In this document: positions 33,723 to 42,884 of the stretch, piece by piece
Layout of the letters: each line of letters begins with the position of its first letter
How positions within the stretch are numbered: the stretch's first letter is position 1
Source: Niveispirillum fermenti
GTDB taxonomy: Bacteria > Pseudomonadota > Alphaproteobacteria > Azospirillales > Azospirillaceae
NCBI RefSeq assembly: GCF_048066175.1
Contig: NZ_JBLTXA010000014.1
Span: 1 to 64,000, forward strand
Length of the DNA stretch: 64,000 bases
Direction: 5' to 3'
Translations under genes and position numbers: made by a program
Notes under the pieces: generated by a model
What the model was told of the DNA's origin: nothing
What the model saw: only the letters and a program-made list of their open reading frames with translations
Databases searched by the model: none

Positions 33723-34274
33723 TCAAAGCCGGACCGGCCGGACAGTGTGGCGGTGCAGGCGCGAACGGTCCTGCAGCACCCGGACGCCCGCTGCCACGGC
33801 CGGGACGGAGGGCCGATAGTCCAGCGCCAGCAGGATGCGCGACACGGCCCCGTCGGGTCCGGCGAGCGGCAGGCCGAGCCAGGCGGCCTGCACCGTGCGC
33901 CCCGCATCCGGGCCGGCCGCGAACTCCTCATATACCGGTGCGCGGCCATGGGCCACGGCCAGCAGGAACCGGTGCGCCGTGTCATAGAGCGCGGGGGGAT
34001 AGACCTCGTCCAGGAAACGGCCCGTGATGTCACGCCCCGTGGCGATGGCCGCCGCGGAACCCATGAAAAGGCCGAACAGCCGCCCGTGCCCGTCCGCGGG
34101 CCCCGCCACAAGCGCCAGATTGGGCAGCAGCGTGCGATCGATGGCGGCAAGGTCCAGCGCCCCGACAAGGGGCAAGGCCGCCCCGCCCGCCGCGCGCCGC
34201 CACAGCGCCAGGGCCGCGCGCAGGGGCGGCTGTGTCAGGTCGGCGGCATCGATGGGATCGGCGGATGAAAACAT
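33723..34274 (-). CDS. PAS_5 domain protein
   Basis: A 183-aa soluble protein. PPLRAALALWRRAAGGAALPLVGALDL, GRLFGLFMGSAAAIATGRDITGRFLDEV and AAWLGLPLAGPDGAVSRILLALDY form a PAS_5-type fold (formerly DUF1457), a single-domain sensor found mainly in alphaproteobacteria. No output domain is attached, so it may regulate by contact. It starts 190 bases from the divergent GST gene. Its role is unknown. Confidence 0.75.
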   Translation of the reverse strand: MFSSADPIDAADLTQPPLRAALALWRRAAGGAALPLVGALDLAAIDRTLLPNLALVAGPADGHGRLFGLFMGSAAAIATGRDITGRFLDEVYPPALYDTAHRFLLAVAHGRAPVYEEFAAGPDAGRTVQAAWLGLPLAGPDGAVSRILLALDYRPSVPAVAAGVRVLQDRSRLHRHTVRPVRL

Positions 34275-34463
34275 GGGGCCAGGGCTGTCACAGGGGCAAA
34301 CGGCCCCTGGTTACCCCCGCCGCGTTGCAGGGATATGACGGACGCATGGCGTTATCGCACGCGGGCTGCGCGCATTTTCCGCGCCCATGCCCCCTACCCG
34401 CCCGCGCCTTAGCGCGCTATGAAGAACCCGATGGACGGGTGACGGAAGCCGGAGATCGTTGAA

Positions 34464-35120
34464 ATGAAGCTTTATGGTGCGTTGCTGAGCCCCTATGTCG
34501 CCCGCGTGCTGCTGGCCGTCCGGTTCAAGGGACTGGACATCCCGCTGGTGCCGGCCCCCGGCGTGGGGCTGAAATCGCCCGAATATCTCGCCATCAATCC
34601 CTATGGCAAGATGCCGGCCCTGGAAACCGACGGCACCGCGATCATCGAGTCCGAGGTGATCTGCGAGTTCCTGGACGAGCGCTTCCCCGAGAGGAAGATC
34701 CTGCCCGGCGACGATCTGGCCCGCGCGCGGGCCCGCATCATCAGCCGTGCGGCCGATCTTTACATCCTGCCCGCCCTGCTGGGCCTGCTGGGCCAGATGA
34801 ACCCCGTGTCCCGCGACGCCAGGCTGGTGGCCGAGAAGATGGCGGAACTGAAGCGCGGACGTGACGGGCTGGAAACCTTCATCGACGGTCCCTGGTGCAT
34901 GGGCACCGGTTTCACCCTGGCCGACTGCGCCATGGTGCCGGCCTGTTTCTTCCTGGAGAAATTCCTGCCGGCCTTCGGTGGGCTGGACGTTTTCGCCGAC
35001 CATCCGCGCATGGGGGCTGTGTGGCGCCATGCCCAGAACGATCCCATGGTGGCCGACCTGCTGAAGCAGATGAACGGCGCCTTGGATGATTTCATGCGCC
35101 GCCGCGCCGCCAACGGCTGA
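34464..35120 (+). CDS. Glutathione S-transferase
   Basis: A 218-aa soluble GST. The N-terminal thioredoxin fold has MKLYGALLSPYVARVLLAVRFKGLDI and the cis-proline region NPYGKMPALETDG, followed by the gamma-glutamate-binding ESEVICEFLDERFP. The all-alpha C-terminal domain has the conserved FTLADCAMVPACFFLEKF N-cap box. The active residue is probably serine in the SPYVA turn, or a neighbour. It conjugates or reduces compounds with glutathione, exact substrate unknown. The gene starts with a GGAGATCGTTGAA upstream. Confidence 0.9.
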   Translation: MKLYGALLSPYVARVLLAVRFKGLDIPLVPAPGVGLKSPEYLAINPYGKMPALETDGTAIIESEVICEFLDERFPERKILPGDDLARARARIISRAADLYILPALLGLLGQMNPVSRDARLVAEKMAELKRGRDGLETFIDGPWCMGTGFTLADCAMVPACFFLEKFLPAFGGLDVFADHPRMGAVWRHAQNDPMVADLLKQMNGALDDFMRRRAANG

Positions 35121-35318
35121 TCCCTTCGAAAGAGCCCGCCCGGGAGGTTCGCCGGGGCGGGTGCTGGCACCATTCCGGCCCTGTAAAGCGGCACCAGGCC
35201 ACCGTTGACCGGCGGTCCTGTTGGGCGCATTTTGCCCGCCTTGTTCCCGCGTTCTGCGGGGACCAGCGATCCAAAGCAACAATCACAGAACAATTCGGAA
35301 CAAGGACGGGAATTGACC

Positions 35319-37394
35319 ATGGTGAAGCCGGTTAAGCTGGCGGCGGCGACCGCCGCGACCCTTGCCCTGCTGGTGGGCGCGGCCCAGGCGGACGAGGGCA
35401 TGTGGACCTTCGACAATGTGCCGGCGGCAGCCATCGGCAAGTCGACCGGCTTCACGCCGGACGCCCAGTGGTTGAAGAAGGCCCAGCTTTCCTATGTCCG
35501 CCTGGCCGGCGGCTGCTCGGGCAGCTTCGTTTCCGGCGAAGGGCTGGTGATGACCAACCACCATTGCATTTCCGATTGCATCGCCGAACTCTCGTCCGCC
35601 CAGAAGGACTATCAGGCCGACGGCTTCCTGGCCCGCAACCGGGCGGAGGAGAAGCAGTGCGCCGGGATCGAGATCAACCAACTGGTCGATATCACCGACG
35701 TCACGGGTAAGGTGGAAGCCGCGACCACCGGCAAGACGGGCCAGGATTTCGCCAATGCCCGCCGCACCGTTCTGGCCGATCTGGAAAAGGATTGCGCCGG
35801 CGGTGACGACAAGCTGCGCTGCGACGCCGTGACCCTCTACCAGGGGGGCCGCTACAGCCTTTACAAGTACAAGCGCTATCAGGATGTGCGCCTGGCCTTC
35901 GCGCCGGAAGCCGCCGCCGCCGCGTTCGGCGGCGATCCTGACAATTTCAACTTCCCGCGCTATTGCCTGGATATGTCGCTGTTGCGCGTCTACGAGGACG
36001 GCAAGCCCATCGCCAGCCCCAACCATTTCAAATGGTCCCGCGAAGGCAGCAAGGAGGGCGAGGCCAGTTTCGTCATCGGCAACCCCGGTTCCACCAGCCG
36101 CCTGCGCACCATCGCCGAGCTGGAATTCATCCGCGACAATGTCGCCCCGTCCTTCCTGTTCTGGGCGCAGGAGCGCCGTGGCCGCCTGATCGAGTTTGGG
36201 CGCGAGAATGATGACCGCCGCCGCGAGGCGCTGGACGACCTTTCCGGCACTGAAAATGGCGTGAAGGTGTGGCGCGGCCGGCAGATTGCCCTGGCCGACA
36301 AGGATTTCTTCGGCGCCAAGGTCCGGGCGGAGCAGGAACTGCGCGCCAAGATCGCCGCCGATCCGAAGCTTGCCGCCGAAGTCGGTGATGCCTTCACACA
36401 GATCGAGCAGGCCCAGGCCCGCTATGCCCAGCTTTACCCGCGTTTCATCATGCTGGAACGGTCCCGCGCCTTTGATAGCGAGCTGGCCGCCTTCGCCCGC
36501 CTGCTGTTGCGCGCCGGGGACGAGCGGGGGCTGCCCAATCCCGAGCGCCTGCGCGAATATGGCGACAGTCGCCTGCCGGCCCTGAAGCAGCGCCTGTCCA
36601 ACCCGGCCCCGGTGCATGCGGAGCTGGAAATCGCCCTGCTGTCCTTCTCGCTGACCAAGCTGCGCGAGCAGTTCAGTCCCGACGACCCCATCGTGAAGGC
36701 CGTGCTGGGCAAGCGTTCACCCGACCAGGTGGCCGAAGCCGCCGTGAAGGGCAGCAAGCTCGGCGACCCCGCCGAGCGCCTGCGGCTGTTCGAGGGCGGC
36801 AAGGCGGCCATCGACGCTTCCGACGACCCCATGATCGCGCTGATGAAGCTGGTGGACCAGGCCGCCCGGCAGGCCCGCAAGTCGGTGGAGGAGGAGGTCG
36901 ACGCCGTGGTGGAGCAGGCACAGGCCCGCATTGCGAAGGCGCGCTTCGCCCTTTACGGCGACAGCATCTATCCCGACGCCACCTTCTCGCTGCGCCTGTC
37001 CTACGGCAAGATGCAGGGCTGGACGGAGCCGGACGGCCAGGAGGTGGCACCCTATACCACCATCGCCGGGCTTTATGAGCGCGACACGGGTGCCGCCCCC
37101 TTCGCCATTCCGCCGAGCTGGGAGGCCGCCCGCGGCAAGGTACAGATGAGCACGCCCTATAACGCGGTGTCGACCAACGACATCATCGGCGGCAATTCCG
37201 GGTCCGCCGCCATCAACGCCAAGGGCGAGGTGATCGGCCTGATCTTCGACGGCAATATTCACAGCCTGTCGGGTGACTACGGCTATGATCCGCGCCGCAA
37301 CCGGTCCGTGATGGTCGATGTGCGCGGCATGGCCGAGGCACTGCGCACGGTCTATGACGCCAGGCACCTGACCCGCGAGCTGGGCGTGCAATAA
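35319..37394 (+). CDS. Exported S46 dipeptidyl-peptidase (DPP7-like)
   Basis: A 691-aa serine peptidase with a signal peptide (ending QADEG near residue 25). The S46 chymotrypsin-like fold has the histidine in MTNHHC (81-82), the aspartate region GGDPDNFNFPRYCLDMS, and the nucleophile S627 in GGNSGS. A glycine at 645 (FDGN) occupies the place that separates DPP7 (glycine) from DPP11 (arginine), so hydrophobic rather than acidic P1 residues are likely. A central helical domain follows GVKVWRGRQIAL. Such peptidases liberate dipeptides in the periplasm. AAGGACGGGAATTGACC precedes the ATG. It ends in a strong terminator. Confidence 0.92.
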   Translation: MVKPVKLAAATAATLALLVGAAQADEGMWTFDNVPAAAIGKSTGFTPDAQWLKKAQLSYVRLAGGCSGSFVSGEGLVMTNHHCISDCIAELSSAQKDYQADGFLARNRAEEKQCAGIEINQLVDITDVTGKVEAATTGKTGQDFANARRTVLADLEKDCAGGDDKLRCDAVTLYQGGRYSLYKYKRYQDVRLAFAPEAAAAAFGGDPDNFNFPRYCLDMSLLRVYEDGKPIASPNHFKWSREGSKEGEASFVIGNPGSTSRLRTIAELEFIRDNVAPSFLFWAQERRGRLIEFGRENDDRRREALDDLSGTENGVKVWRGRQIALADKDFFGAKVRAEQELRAKIAADPKLAAEVGDAFTQIEQAQARYAQLYPRFIMLERSRAFDSELAAFARLLLRAGDERGLPNPERLREYGDSRLPALKQRLSNPAPVHAELEIALLSFSLTKLREQFSPDDPIVKAVLGKRSPDQVAEAAVKGSKLGDPAERLRLFEGGKAAIDASDDPMIALMKLVDQAARQARKSVEEEVDAVVEQAQARIAKARFALYGDSIYPDATFSLRLSYGKMQGWTEPDGQEVAPYTTIAGLYERDTGAAPFAIPPSWEAARGKVQMSTPYNAVSTNDIIGGNSGSAAINAKGEVIGLIFDGNIHSLSGDYGYDPRRNRSVMVDVRGMAEALRTVYDARHLTRELGVQ

Positions 37395-37441
37395 GCCCCC
37401 AGCGGCCCCGCCGCCGACACCGGACCATGACCTGATATCAA

Positions 37442-37471
37442 GCCGCCGGGTGACCCCCGGCGGCTTTTTCC
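37442..37471 (+). terminator. Intrinsic terminator of the S46 peptidase gene
   Basis: AGCCGCCGGG (37442-37451) pairs with CCCGGCGGCT (37457-37466) around a five-base loop, followed by five T residues. It lies 50 bases after the peptidase stop. Confidence 0.9.
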
Positions 37472-37609
37472 GTTGGGCCGGCGGGATTGCGCCTTCCTTA
37501 TTTATGAAATTTGATTTATTAAATATGACATCGCTGTCTGCATTGGCTTCAATCCCATGCGGACCCGCAAAACGGCGCCCGAAGTCGCCGATAAGGGAAG
37601 GAAAAGTCC

Positions 37610-40600
37610 ATGAAGAAGGCAGTTGGGGTCCGCGCCCTTCGGGCATCGCTTATGACAGCGCTGGCAATTGCAATGTCCGCTCCGCTGGCGCTCGGCCAGG
37701 CCCATCAGGGGCTGGGGGGAGCGGGCGGGCTGGGACCCGGCGGGTTCGGCCCCTATGATGTTGAATTCCCGGCCGGCGGCGACGGGCTGGCCAAGCCGGT
37801 GCGTGACGATCGTGCGCCGGCCCCGGCACCCGTGGCGGCCGGCACCCCCTTCACCCTCTATGGCTGGGTACAGGCGGACGAGGTGGGACGCGGCCGGTCG
37901 CTGCTGGGCGGCTTCGCCACCGCCGACGGCACCGCCCCGGCCTATTTCCTGATGCTGGAGAATGGTCGCCCGGCCCTGCTGGCCGGCGACAGGGTGATCA
38001 GCGGCGGAAGGGCCCTGTCCCCCGGCCAGTGGGTCTTCCTGGCCGCCAGCTTTGACGGCACGCGCGCCCGCCTGCATGTCGACGGGCGGGAGGTGGGGTC
38101 GGGCGCGGCCGCAACACCGGACGCGCTGGCGCAATTCATGCTGGCGCCGCGCCGCAGCCTGACGGCCGCCTTCGTCGCAGGCGATGCCGTGCCGTTCGCG
38201 GGGCGGCTGGCCGGCTTTTCCGCCGTGCCGCGTGCCCTGGCACCGGCGGACCTGCGGGCGTTTGCCGATATCCGGCCCGTCCGCGACCTGACCAATTTCG
38301 AAAGCGGCGCACCGACCTGGCCCGTACAGGTACGGCAGATGTACGGGCAGATCGCTCCGCAGGACCCCTGGACGCGGCCCAGGTCCCGGACCCCCTTCTC
38401 CGCCCCCGTCGCCAAGCCGCTGGTCGCAACACCGGCACTGGCGCCGAAAGCCCCCGGCGAATGGGTACTGGGCGCCTGGAAGCTGGTGGAAGCACCGAAG
38501 ATCACGGCCCATGGTGCGGCCGTGTCGCAACCGGGCTTCGATGCGGCATCCTGGCATGCGGCAACGGTGCCCGGCACCGTCCTGACGACGCTGGTGGATC
38601 GCGGCGTCTATCCCGATCCCGATTACGGCCTGAACAATCTGGCCATCCCGGAAAGCCTGAACAAGCAGGATTACTGGTATCGCACGGAATTTACGGTCCC
38701 GTCCGACCAGGCCGGAAAGCACCTGCAACTGTCGCTGAACGGCGTGAATTACCAGGCGGAGGTCTGGCTGAACGGCCACCGTCTGGGCGAGATGAAGGGT
38801 GCCTTCATCCGCGGCCGATTCGACGTGACGGGTCTGGCCCGGCCAGGCCAGCCCAACGCGCTGGCCATCCGCATCAGCCCCCCGCCCCATCCCGGCCTGC
38901 CGCATGAGGAAAGCCTGACATCCGGCGTGGGGGAGAATGGCGGCATGATGGCGCTGGACGGCCCGACCTTCGTCGCCGCGGAAGGCTGGGACTGGATACC
39001 GTCGGTGCGCGACCGCAACACAGGTCTGTGGCGCGACGTCACGCTGACCGCCACGGGCGACCTGCGCCTGGGGGACACCAGGATCGTCACCGCCCTGCCC
39101 CGCCCCGATAATTCGGTGGCGGATATCAGCGTCACCGTGCCGGTGGAAAACCTGACGGACCGGACGGTGAGCGCCAGCATCACGGCCAGTTTCAACGGCA
39201 TCACCGTGACGAAGCAGGCCGCCATCGCGCCGGGTGGCGGCACGATCGCCCTGACGCCTGCGGAGTTTCCCCAACTCGCCATCCGCAACCCGGCGCTCTG
39301 GTGGCCCAACGGCTATGGCGAGCCGGCACTGCACCGGATGCAGGTGGCCGTGACGGCGGATGGCCGGCCGTCCGACAGAAGGGAAATCCGCTTCGGCATC
39401 CGGCAGGTGACCTATGAATTGTCGCTGATGGACAAGCAGGGACGGCTGCGCCGGGTGGAAGTGGACCTGACGGAAGCCAAGGCGCGCGGGGAGCGCATCA
39501 TCGATGTGGCCCACGAGGCACTGCGCCGTGTGCCGGACGGCTGGGCCGCCTCCCTTTATCCGGGCGCGGAGAATTCCCCCGCCGTGACCCCGGCGGACGC
39601 GGCGGAACTGTCACCACACATGGTGATCAAGGTGAACGGCGTGCGCATCGCGGCCCGGGGCGGCAACTGGGGCATGGATGACTGGCGCAAGCGCGTGGAG
39701 AAGGACCGGCTGGAACCCTATTTCCGCCTGCACCGCGACGCACATGTCAACATCATCCGCAACTGGGTGGGCCAGAATACGCAGGAGGAGTTCTTTGAAC
39801 TGGCCGACGAATACGGCCTGATGGTGATGAACGATTTCTGGGCCAGCACGCAGGACTATCAGCTTGAGCCGCAGGATGTTCCCCTGTTCATGGCCAACGC
39901 CGCCGACACGGTGAAACGCTATCGCAACCATCCGTCCATCGTGCTGTGGTTCGGCCGGAACGAGGGGGTGCCCCAGCCCATCCTGAACGAGGCGCTGGCC
40001 GACATGATCTTCGATCTGGACGGCACGCGGCATTTCACGGGTTCGTCCAACCGCGTCAACCTGGCCGGCAGCGGCCCCTATAATTACCGCGAGCCCGACA
40101 GCTATTTCACCGAGCATGCGCGGGGCTTCTCCGTGGAACTGGGCCTGCCCTCCTTCCCCACACTGGAGGCGTTCAAGGCCGCCGTGCCGGAAAGCGAGCA
40201 TTGGCCCATTTCCGACACCTGGGCCTATCATGATTGGCATCAGGGCGGGAACGGCGACGTCGCCACCTTCATGCAGGCGCTGGCCACGAAATTCGGCCCC
40301 GCCACCAGCCTGGAGGATTTCGAGCGCAAGGCGCAGATGCTGAATTACGAAGGCTACCGCGCCATCTTCGAAGGCTTCAATGCGGGGCTGTGGACACGGC
40401 ATTCCGGCCGCATGCTCTGGATGACGCAGCCGGCCCGGCCCAGCACCATGTGGCAGATCCTGAGCCACGACTATGACACGCACGGCGCCTTCTACGGCTT
40501 CAAGAAGGCATCGGAGCCCGTGCATGCACAGTTGGACCTGCCGGACCATCGCATCACGCTGGTCAACAACACGCAAGTCCCCCGCACGGGCCTGACCCTG

Positions 40601-41146
40601 GAAACCCGTGTCCAGCCCGTGGGGGCCACCGCCTGGCCCGTGCGCAGCACCGAAGGCATCGACATTCCGGCCGGCGGCGTGGTGCATCCGTTCACGCTGG
40701 ACCTGGGGGAAGGGTTGGCCCGTGACAGACTGCTTCTGGTCGCGCTGGAACTGAAGGACGGGGCCGGCACCGTGCTGTCGCGCAACGATTACTGGGTCGC
40801 CGCCGACGCCCCGGCCCACCAGCGGCTGAACGAATTGCCGCCCATGGCCGTCAGCCTTTCGGCCCAGGGCCGGGTGGACGGCAAGGGTGAAGTGGTGCTG
40901 GACGTGACCCTGTCGAACCCCGGCGGCAGCCCGGCCCTGATGGCGAAGCTGACGCCGCGAAAGGCGGATGGCAGCCGCATCCTGCCCGTCTATGTCAGCG
41001 ACAATTACCTGACCCTGCTGCCGGGCGAGACGCGGCAGGTCCAGGTGACCTATCCGGCCGCGGCCGGCGGGACGGGGGCACCATCACTGGGCCTGCGCGG
41101 CTGGAACATCCAGCCCACCAGCGTCACGGTCACCATTCAGCCCTGA
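37610..41146 (+). CDS. Exported LamG-GH2 glycosidase
   Basis: An 1178-aa protein with a signal peptide. Residues about 75-225 form a LamG/concanavalin-like domain (FTLYGWVQADEV, ARLHVDGREVG). A GH2 sugar-binding, immunoglobulin-like and TIM-barrel order follows: YWYRTEFTVPSDQAGKHLQL, MVMNDFWASTQDYQLEP, acid/base E785 in LWFGRNEG, and a probable nucleophile E843 in GFSVELGLPSF. These motifs are closest to exo-beta-glucosaminidase or mannosidase-like GH2 enzymes. An AT-rich patch (around 37500-37530) may hold the promoter. The ATG has AAGGGAAGGAAAAG upstream. The LamG domain may help binding to a polysaccharide. Confidence 0.88.
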   Translation: MKKAVGVRALRASLMTALAIAMSAPLALGQAHQGLGGAGGLGPGGFGPYDVEFPAGGDGLAKPVRDDRAPAPAPVAAGTPFTLYGWVQADEVGRGRSLLGGFATADGTAPAYFLMLENGRPALLAGDRVISGGRALSPGQWVFLAASFDGTRARLHVDGREVGSGAAATPDALAQFMLAPRRSLTAAFVAGDAVPFAGRLAGFSAVPRALAPADLRAFADIRPVRDLTNFESGAPTWPVQVRQMYGQIAPQDPWTRPRSRTPFSAPVAKPLVATPALAPKAPGEWVLGAWKLVEAPKITAHGAAVSQPGFDAASWHAATVPGTVLTTLVDRGVYPDPDYGLNNLAIPESLNKQDYWYRTEFTVPSDQAGKHLQLSLNGVNYQAEVWLNGHRLGEMKGAFIRGRFDVTGLARPGQPNALAIRISPPPHPGLPHEESLTSGVGENGGMMALDGPTFVAAEGWDWIPSVRDRNTGLWRDVTLTATGDLRLGDTRIVTALPRPDNSVADISVTVPVENLTDRTVSASITASFNGITVTKQAAIAPGGGTIALTPAEFPQLAIRNPALWWPNGYGEPALHRMQVAVTADGRPSDRREIRFGIRQVTYELSLMDKQGRLRRVEVDLTEAKARGERIIDVAHEALRRVPDGWAASLYPGAENSPAVTPADAAELSPHMVIKVNGVRIAARGGNWGMDDWRKRVEKDRLEPYFRLHRDAHVNIIRNWVGQNTQEEFFELADEYGLMVMNDFWASTQDYQLEPQDVPLFMANAADTVKRYRNHPSIVLWFGRNEGVPQPILNEALADMIFDLDGTRHFTGSSNRVNLAGSGPYNYREPDSYFTEHARGFSVELGLPSFPTLEAFKAAVPESEHWPISDTWAYHDWHQGGNGDVATFMQALATKFGPATSLEDFERKAQMLNYEGYRAIFEGFNAGLWTRHSGRMLWMTQPARPSTMWQILSHDYDTHGAFYGFKKASEPVHAQLDLPDHRITLVNNTQVPRTGLTLETRVQPVGATAWPVRSTEGIDIPAGGVVHPFTLDLGEGLARDRLLLVALELKDGAGTVLSRNDYWVAADAPAHQRLNELPPMAVSLSAQGRVDGKGEVVLDVTLSNPGGSPALMAKLTPRKADGSRILPVYVSDNYLTLLPGETRQVQVTYPAAAGGTGAPSLGLRGWNIQPTSVTVTIQP

Positions 41147-41165
41147 CGGAAGCGCCAGCCCTGAC

Positions 41166-41207
41166 GGGAACGGCGGTCGAAGGGTGTTCCCCACGACCGC
41201 CGTTCCC
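41166..41207. terminator. Bidirectional stem-loop between GH2 and M28 genes
   Basis: GGGAACGGCGGTCG (41166-41179) and CGACCGCCGTTCCC (41194-41207) form a perfect 14-bp stem with a 14-base loop between two convergent genes. No long T-run is present. Confidence 0.7.
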
Positions 41208-41210
41208 AGC

Positions 41211-42641
41211 CTATTCCCTGGTCCGTTCCACCGGGCTGAAACCCACGGGGCTTTCCGCCGCCAGCCAGGCGAAGCTGGCGAAGGCCGCGACGGACTGGTC
41301 CAGCTTGCGCGGGTCAACCTTGTCCAGCGTGTCATCGGCCGTGTGGTGATAATCGAAATAGTCAGTGCCATCCAGGCCCAGACCGGCGGTGGCCATGCCG
41401 AAGGCCGTGGCCAGCGGTCCGATATCGGGGCCCCCGCTGCTGGGGCCACGTCCCGGCACGATGCCCAGCGGGGACAGGGCCCGGCCGATGGCATCGATGA
41501 CAGGCCTGGCTTCCGGCCGCACATCGGCGTTGAAGGTGATCACGGGACCGGCACCGAAATCCGCCTCCGTCCCGATCTGGTGCCGCTCCTTGCTGCCCGA
41601 AGGGCCGCCCGCACGGGCCGCGGCATAGGCACGGGCGCCGACCAGTCCCAGTTCCTCCGCCCCGAACAGGATGAAGCGGATGGTGCGGCGCGGGGGCTGC
41701 GGCAGGGATTTCAGGATGCGGGCCGCCGCCAGGACGATGCCCACACCCGCCCCGTCATCCAGCGCGCCTGTCCCCAGGTCCCAACTGTCCAGATGCGCGG
41801 CGATGACGACGATCTCCTCCGGCAGTTCACGACCCCTGATCTCACCCATGACATTGGCATCCGACAGCGGACCCATGGCCTGGCTGGCCAGCGTCAGCCG
41901 CACCGTCACCGGCCCGCCCAGCGCCAGCAGCCGGTTCAACTGGTCGGCATCCGGGTTGGACAGGGCGGCGGCCGGAATGGCCGCGACATCGGGAGAATAG
42001 CGGGTGGTACCGGTGTGCGGGAACCGGTGGCTGTCCGTGCCGATCGAACGGATCAGCAGCGCCAGCGCCCCCTTGCGCGCCGCCTCCGACGGACCGCGGC
42101 CGCGGGCAACGACCGCCTGCCCATAGCCGCCGCCATCCTGCAAGCGCGCCATCTTCTTGTCCACGAATGCGATCTTGCCTTCCAGGCTACCATCGGGCGC
42201 CGACAGCAGATCGTCCAGCGTGTCGAACCGTGCGATGGCGCCGGTCACCCCGTCCGCCGGCGTCGCAACGCTGTAGCCCAGCGCCGTGACATGCAGGTGC
42301 TGTGGCGCCGGTGACAGGATGGCAGCCGATTCCAGGCCCCGCTCCCAGCCTTCCACCGTGAAGGGCTCAACCCTGACATTGGCAAGGCCCAGTTCCTTGA
42401 ACCGCGCCATGGCCCAGTCATGGCCGGCCCTTGCCGCCGGAGTTCCGGCCATGCGGGGGCCGACACGCACGGTCAGCGATTCCACGAAATCGAAGGCGCC
42501 CGACCCGGCCAGGGCCCTTTCCTGTATCTCACGCGCCACCGCCAGCGTCGCCGGGGCATAGGGACCGGCATCGGCGGCCCGCACCACCGGGGTCCAGGCC
42601 AGCATCAGGCCGGCGAGCATCAGGGAACCGAAACGTTTCAA
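41211..42641 (-). CDS. Exported M28 metallopeptidase
   Basis: A 476-aa zinc aminopeptidase-type enzyme with a signal (MKRFGSLMLAGLMLAWTPVVRA when the start codon is read as Met). A PA-like insert precedes the catalytic domain. The zinc ligands are visible: AAHLDSWDLGTGALDDGAG (His, Asp), the general-base region FGAEELGLVGA and YHHTADDTLDKV (His). The start is TTG at 42641: it lies nine bases after TTTTAGGAGGAG, the best Shine-Dalgarno site in this part of the window, and gives the signal peptide directly. It converges with the GH2 gene. Probable role: release of amino acids from peptides in the periplasm. Confidence 0.88.
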   Translation of the reverse strand: MKRFGSLMLAGLMLAWTPVVRAADAGPYAPATLAVAREIQERALAGSGAFDFVESLTVRVGPRMAGTPAARAGHDWAMARFKELGLANVRVEPFTVEGWERGLESAAILSPAPQHLHVTALGYSVATPADGVTGAIARFDTLDDLLSAPDGSLEGKIAFVDKKMARLQDGGGYGQAVVARGRGPSEAARKGALALLIRSIGTDSHRFPHTGTTRYSPDVAAIPAAALSNPDADQLNRLLALGGPVTVRLTLASQAMGPLSDANVMGEIRGRELPEEIVVIAAHLDSWDLGTGALDDGAGVGIVLAAARILKSLPQPPRRTIRFILFGAEELGLVGARAYAAARAGGPSGSKERHQIGTEADFGAGPVITFNADVRPEARPVIDAIGRALSPLGIVPGRGPSSGGPDIGPLATAFGMATAGLGLDGTDYFDYHHTADDTLDKVDPRKLDQSVAAFASFAWLAAESPVGFSPVERTRE

Positions 42642-42849
42642 CGCACTGCTCCTCCTAAAAGGACGGCCGGGATGCGCCCGGCACCCCGATTTGGAAGCAA
42701 GCCTACCCCATGCGGGGGAGGGGATCGAAATCTTTTGCGGGATTGCGCCCCTCCGGCCTCGCCACCATTGATGGCGGGAGCCATGTGGTAACACCCCGCG
42801 TCATGCTCTGGCCTTTGGGATAGGGCGTCAAAACCCCTCACAAAAACGC

Positions 42850-42878
42850 TTGACGCCCATACCGAAAGCGCGCACCAT
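42850..42878 (+). promoter_or_regulatory. Candidate promoter of the structured RNA
   Basis: TTGACG (42850-42855) and CACCAT (42873-42878) are 17 bases apart. The -10 is weak, but the same TTGACG hexamer with a -CCAT -10 appears before the RDD gene. No gene start follows within 250 bases, so an RNA product is plausible. Confidence 0.35.
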
Positions 42879-42884
42879 CAAATC

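Noticed and set aside
35135..35161. CCCGCCC/GGGCGGG pair after the GST gene as a terminator
   Set aside because: The arms are short with a bulge and no T-run follows; too weak to list as a terminator.
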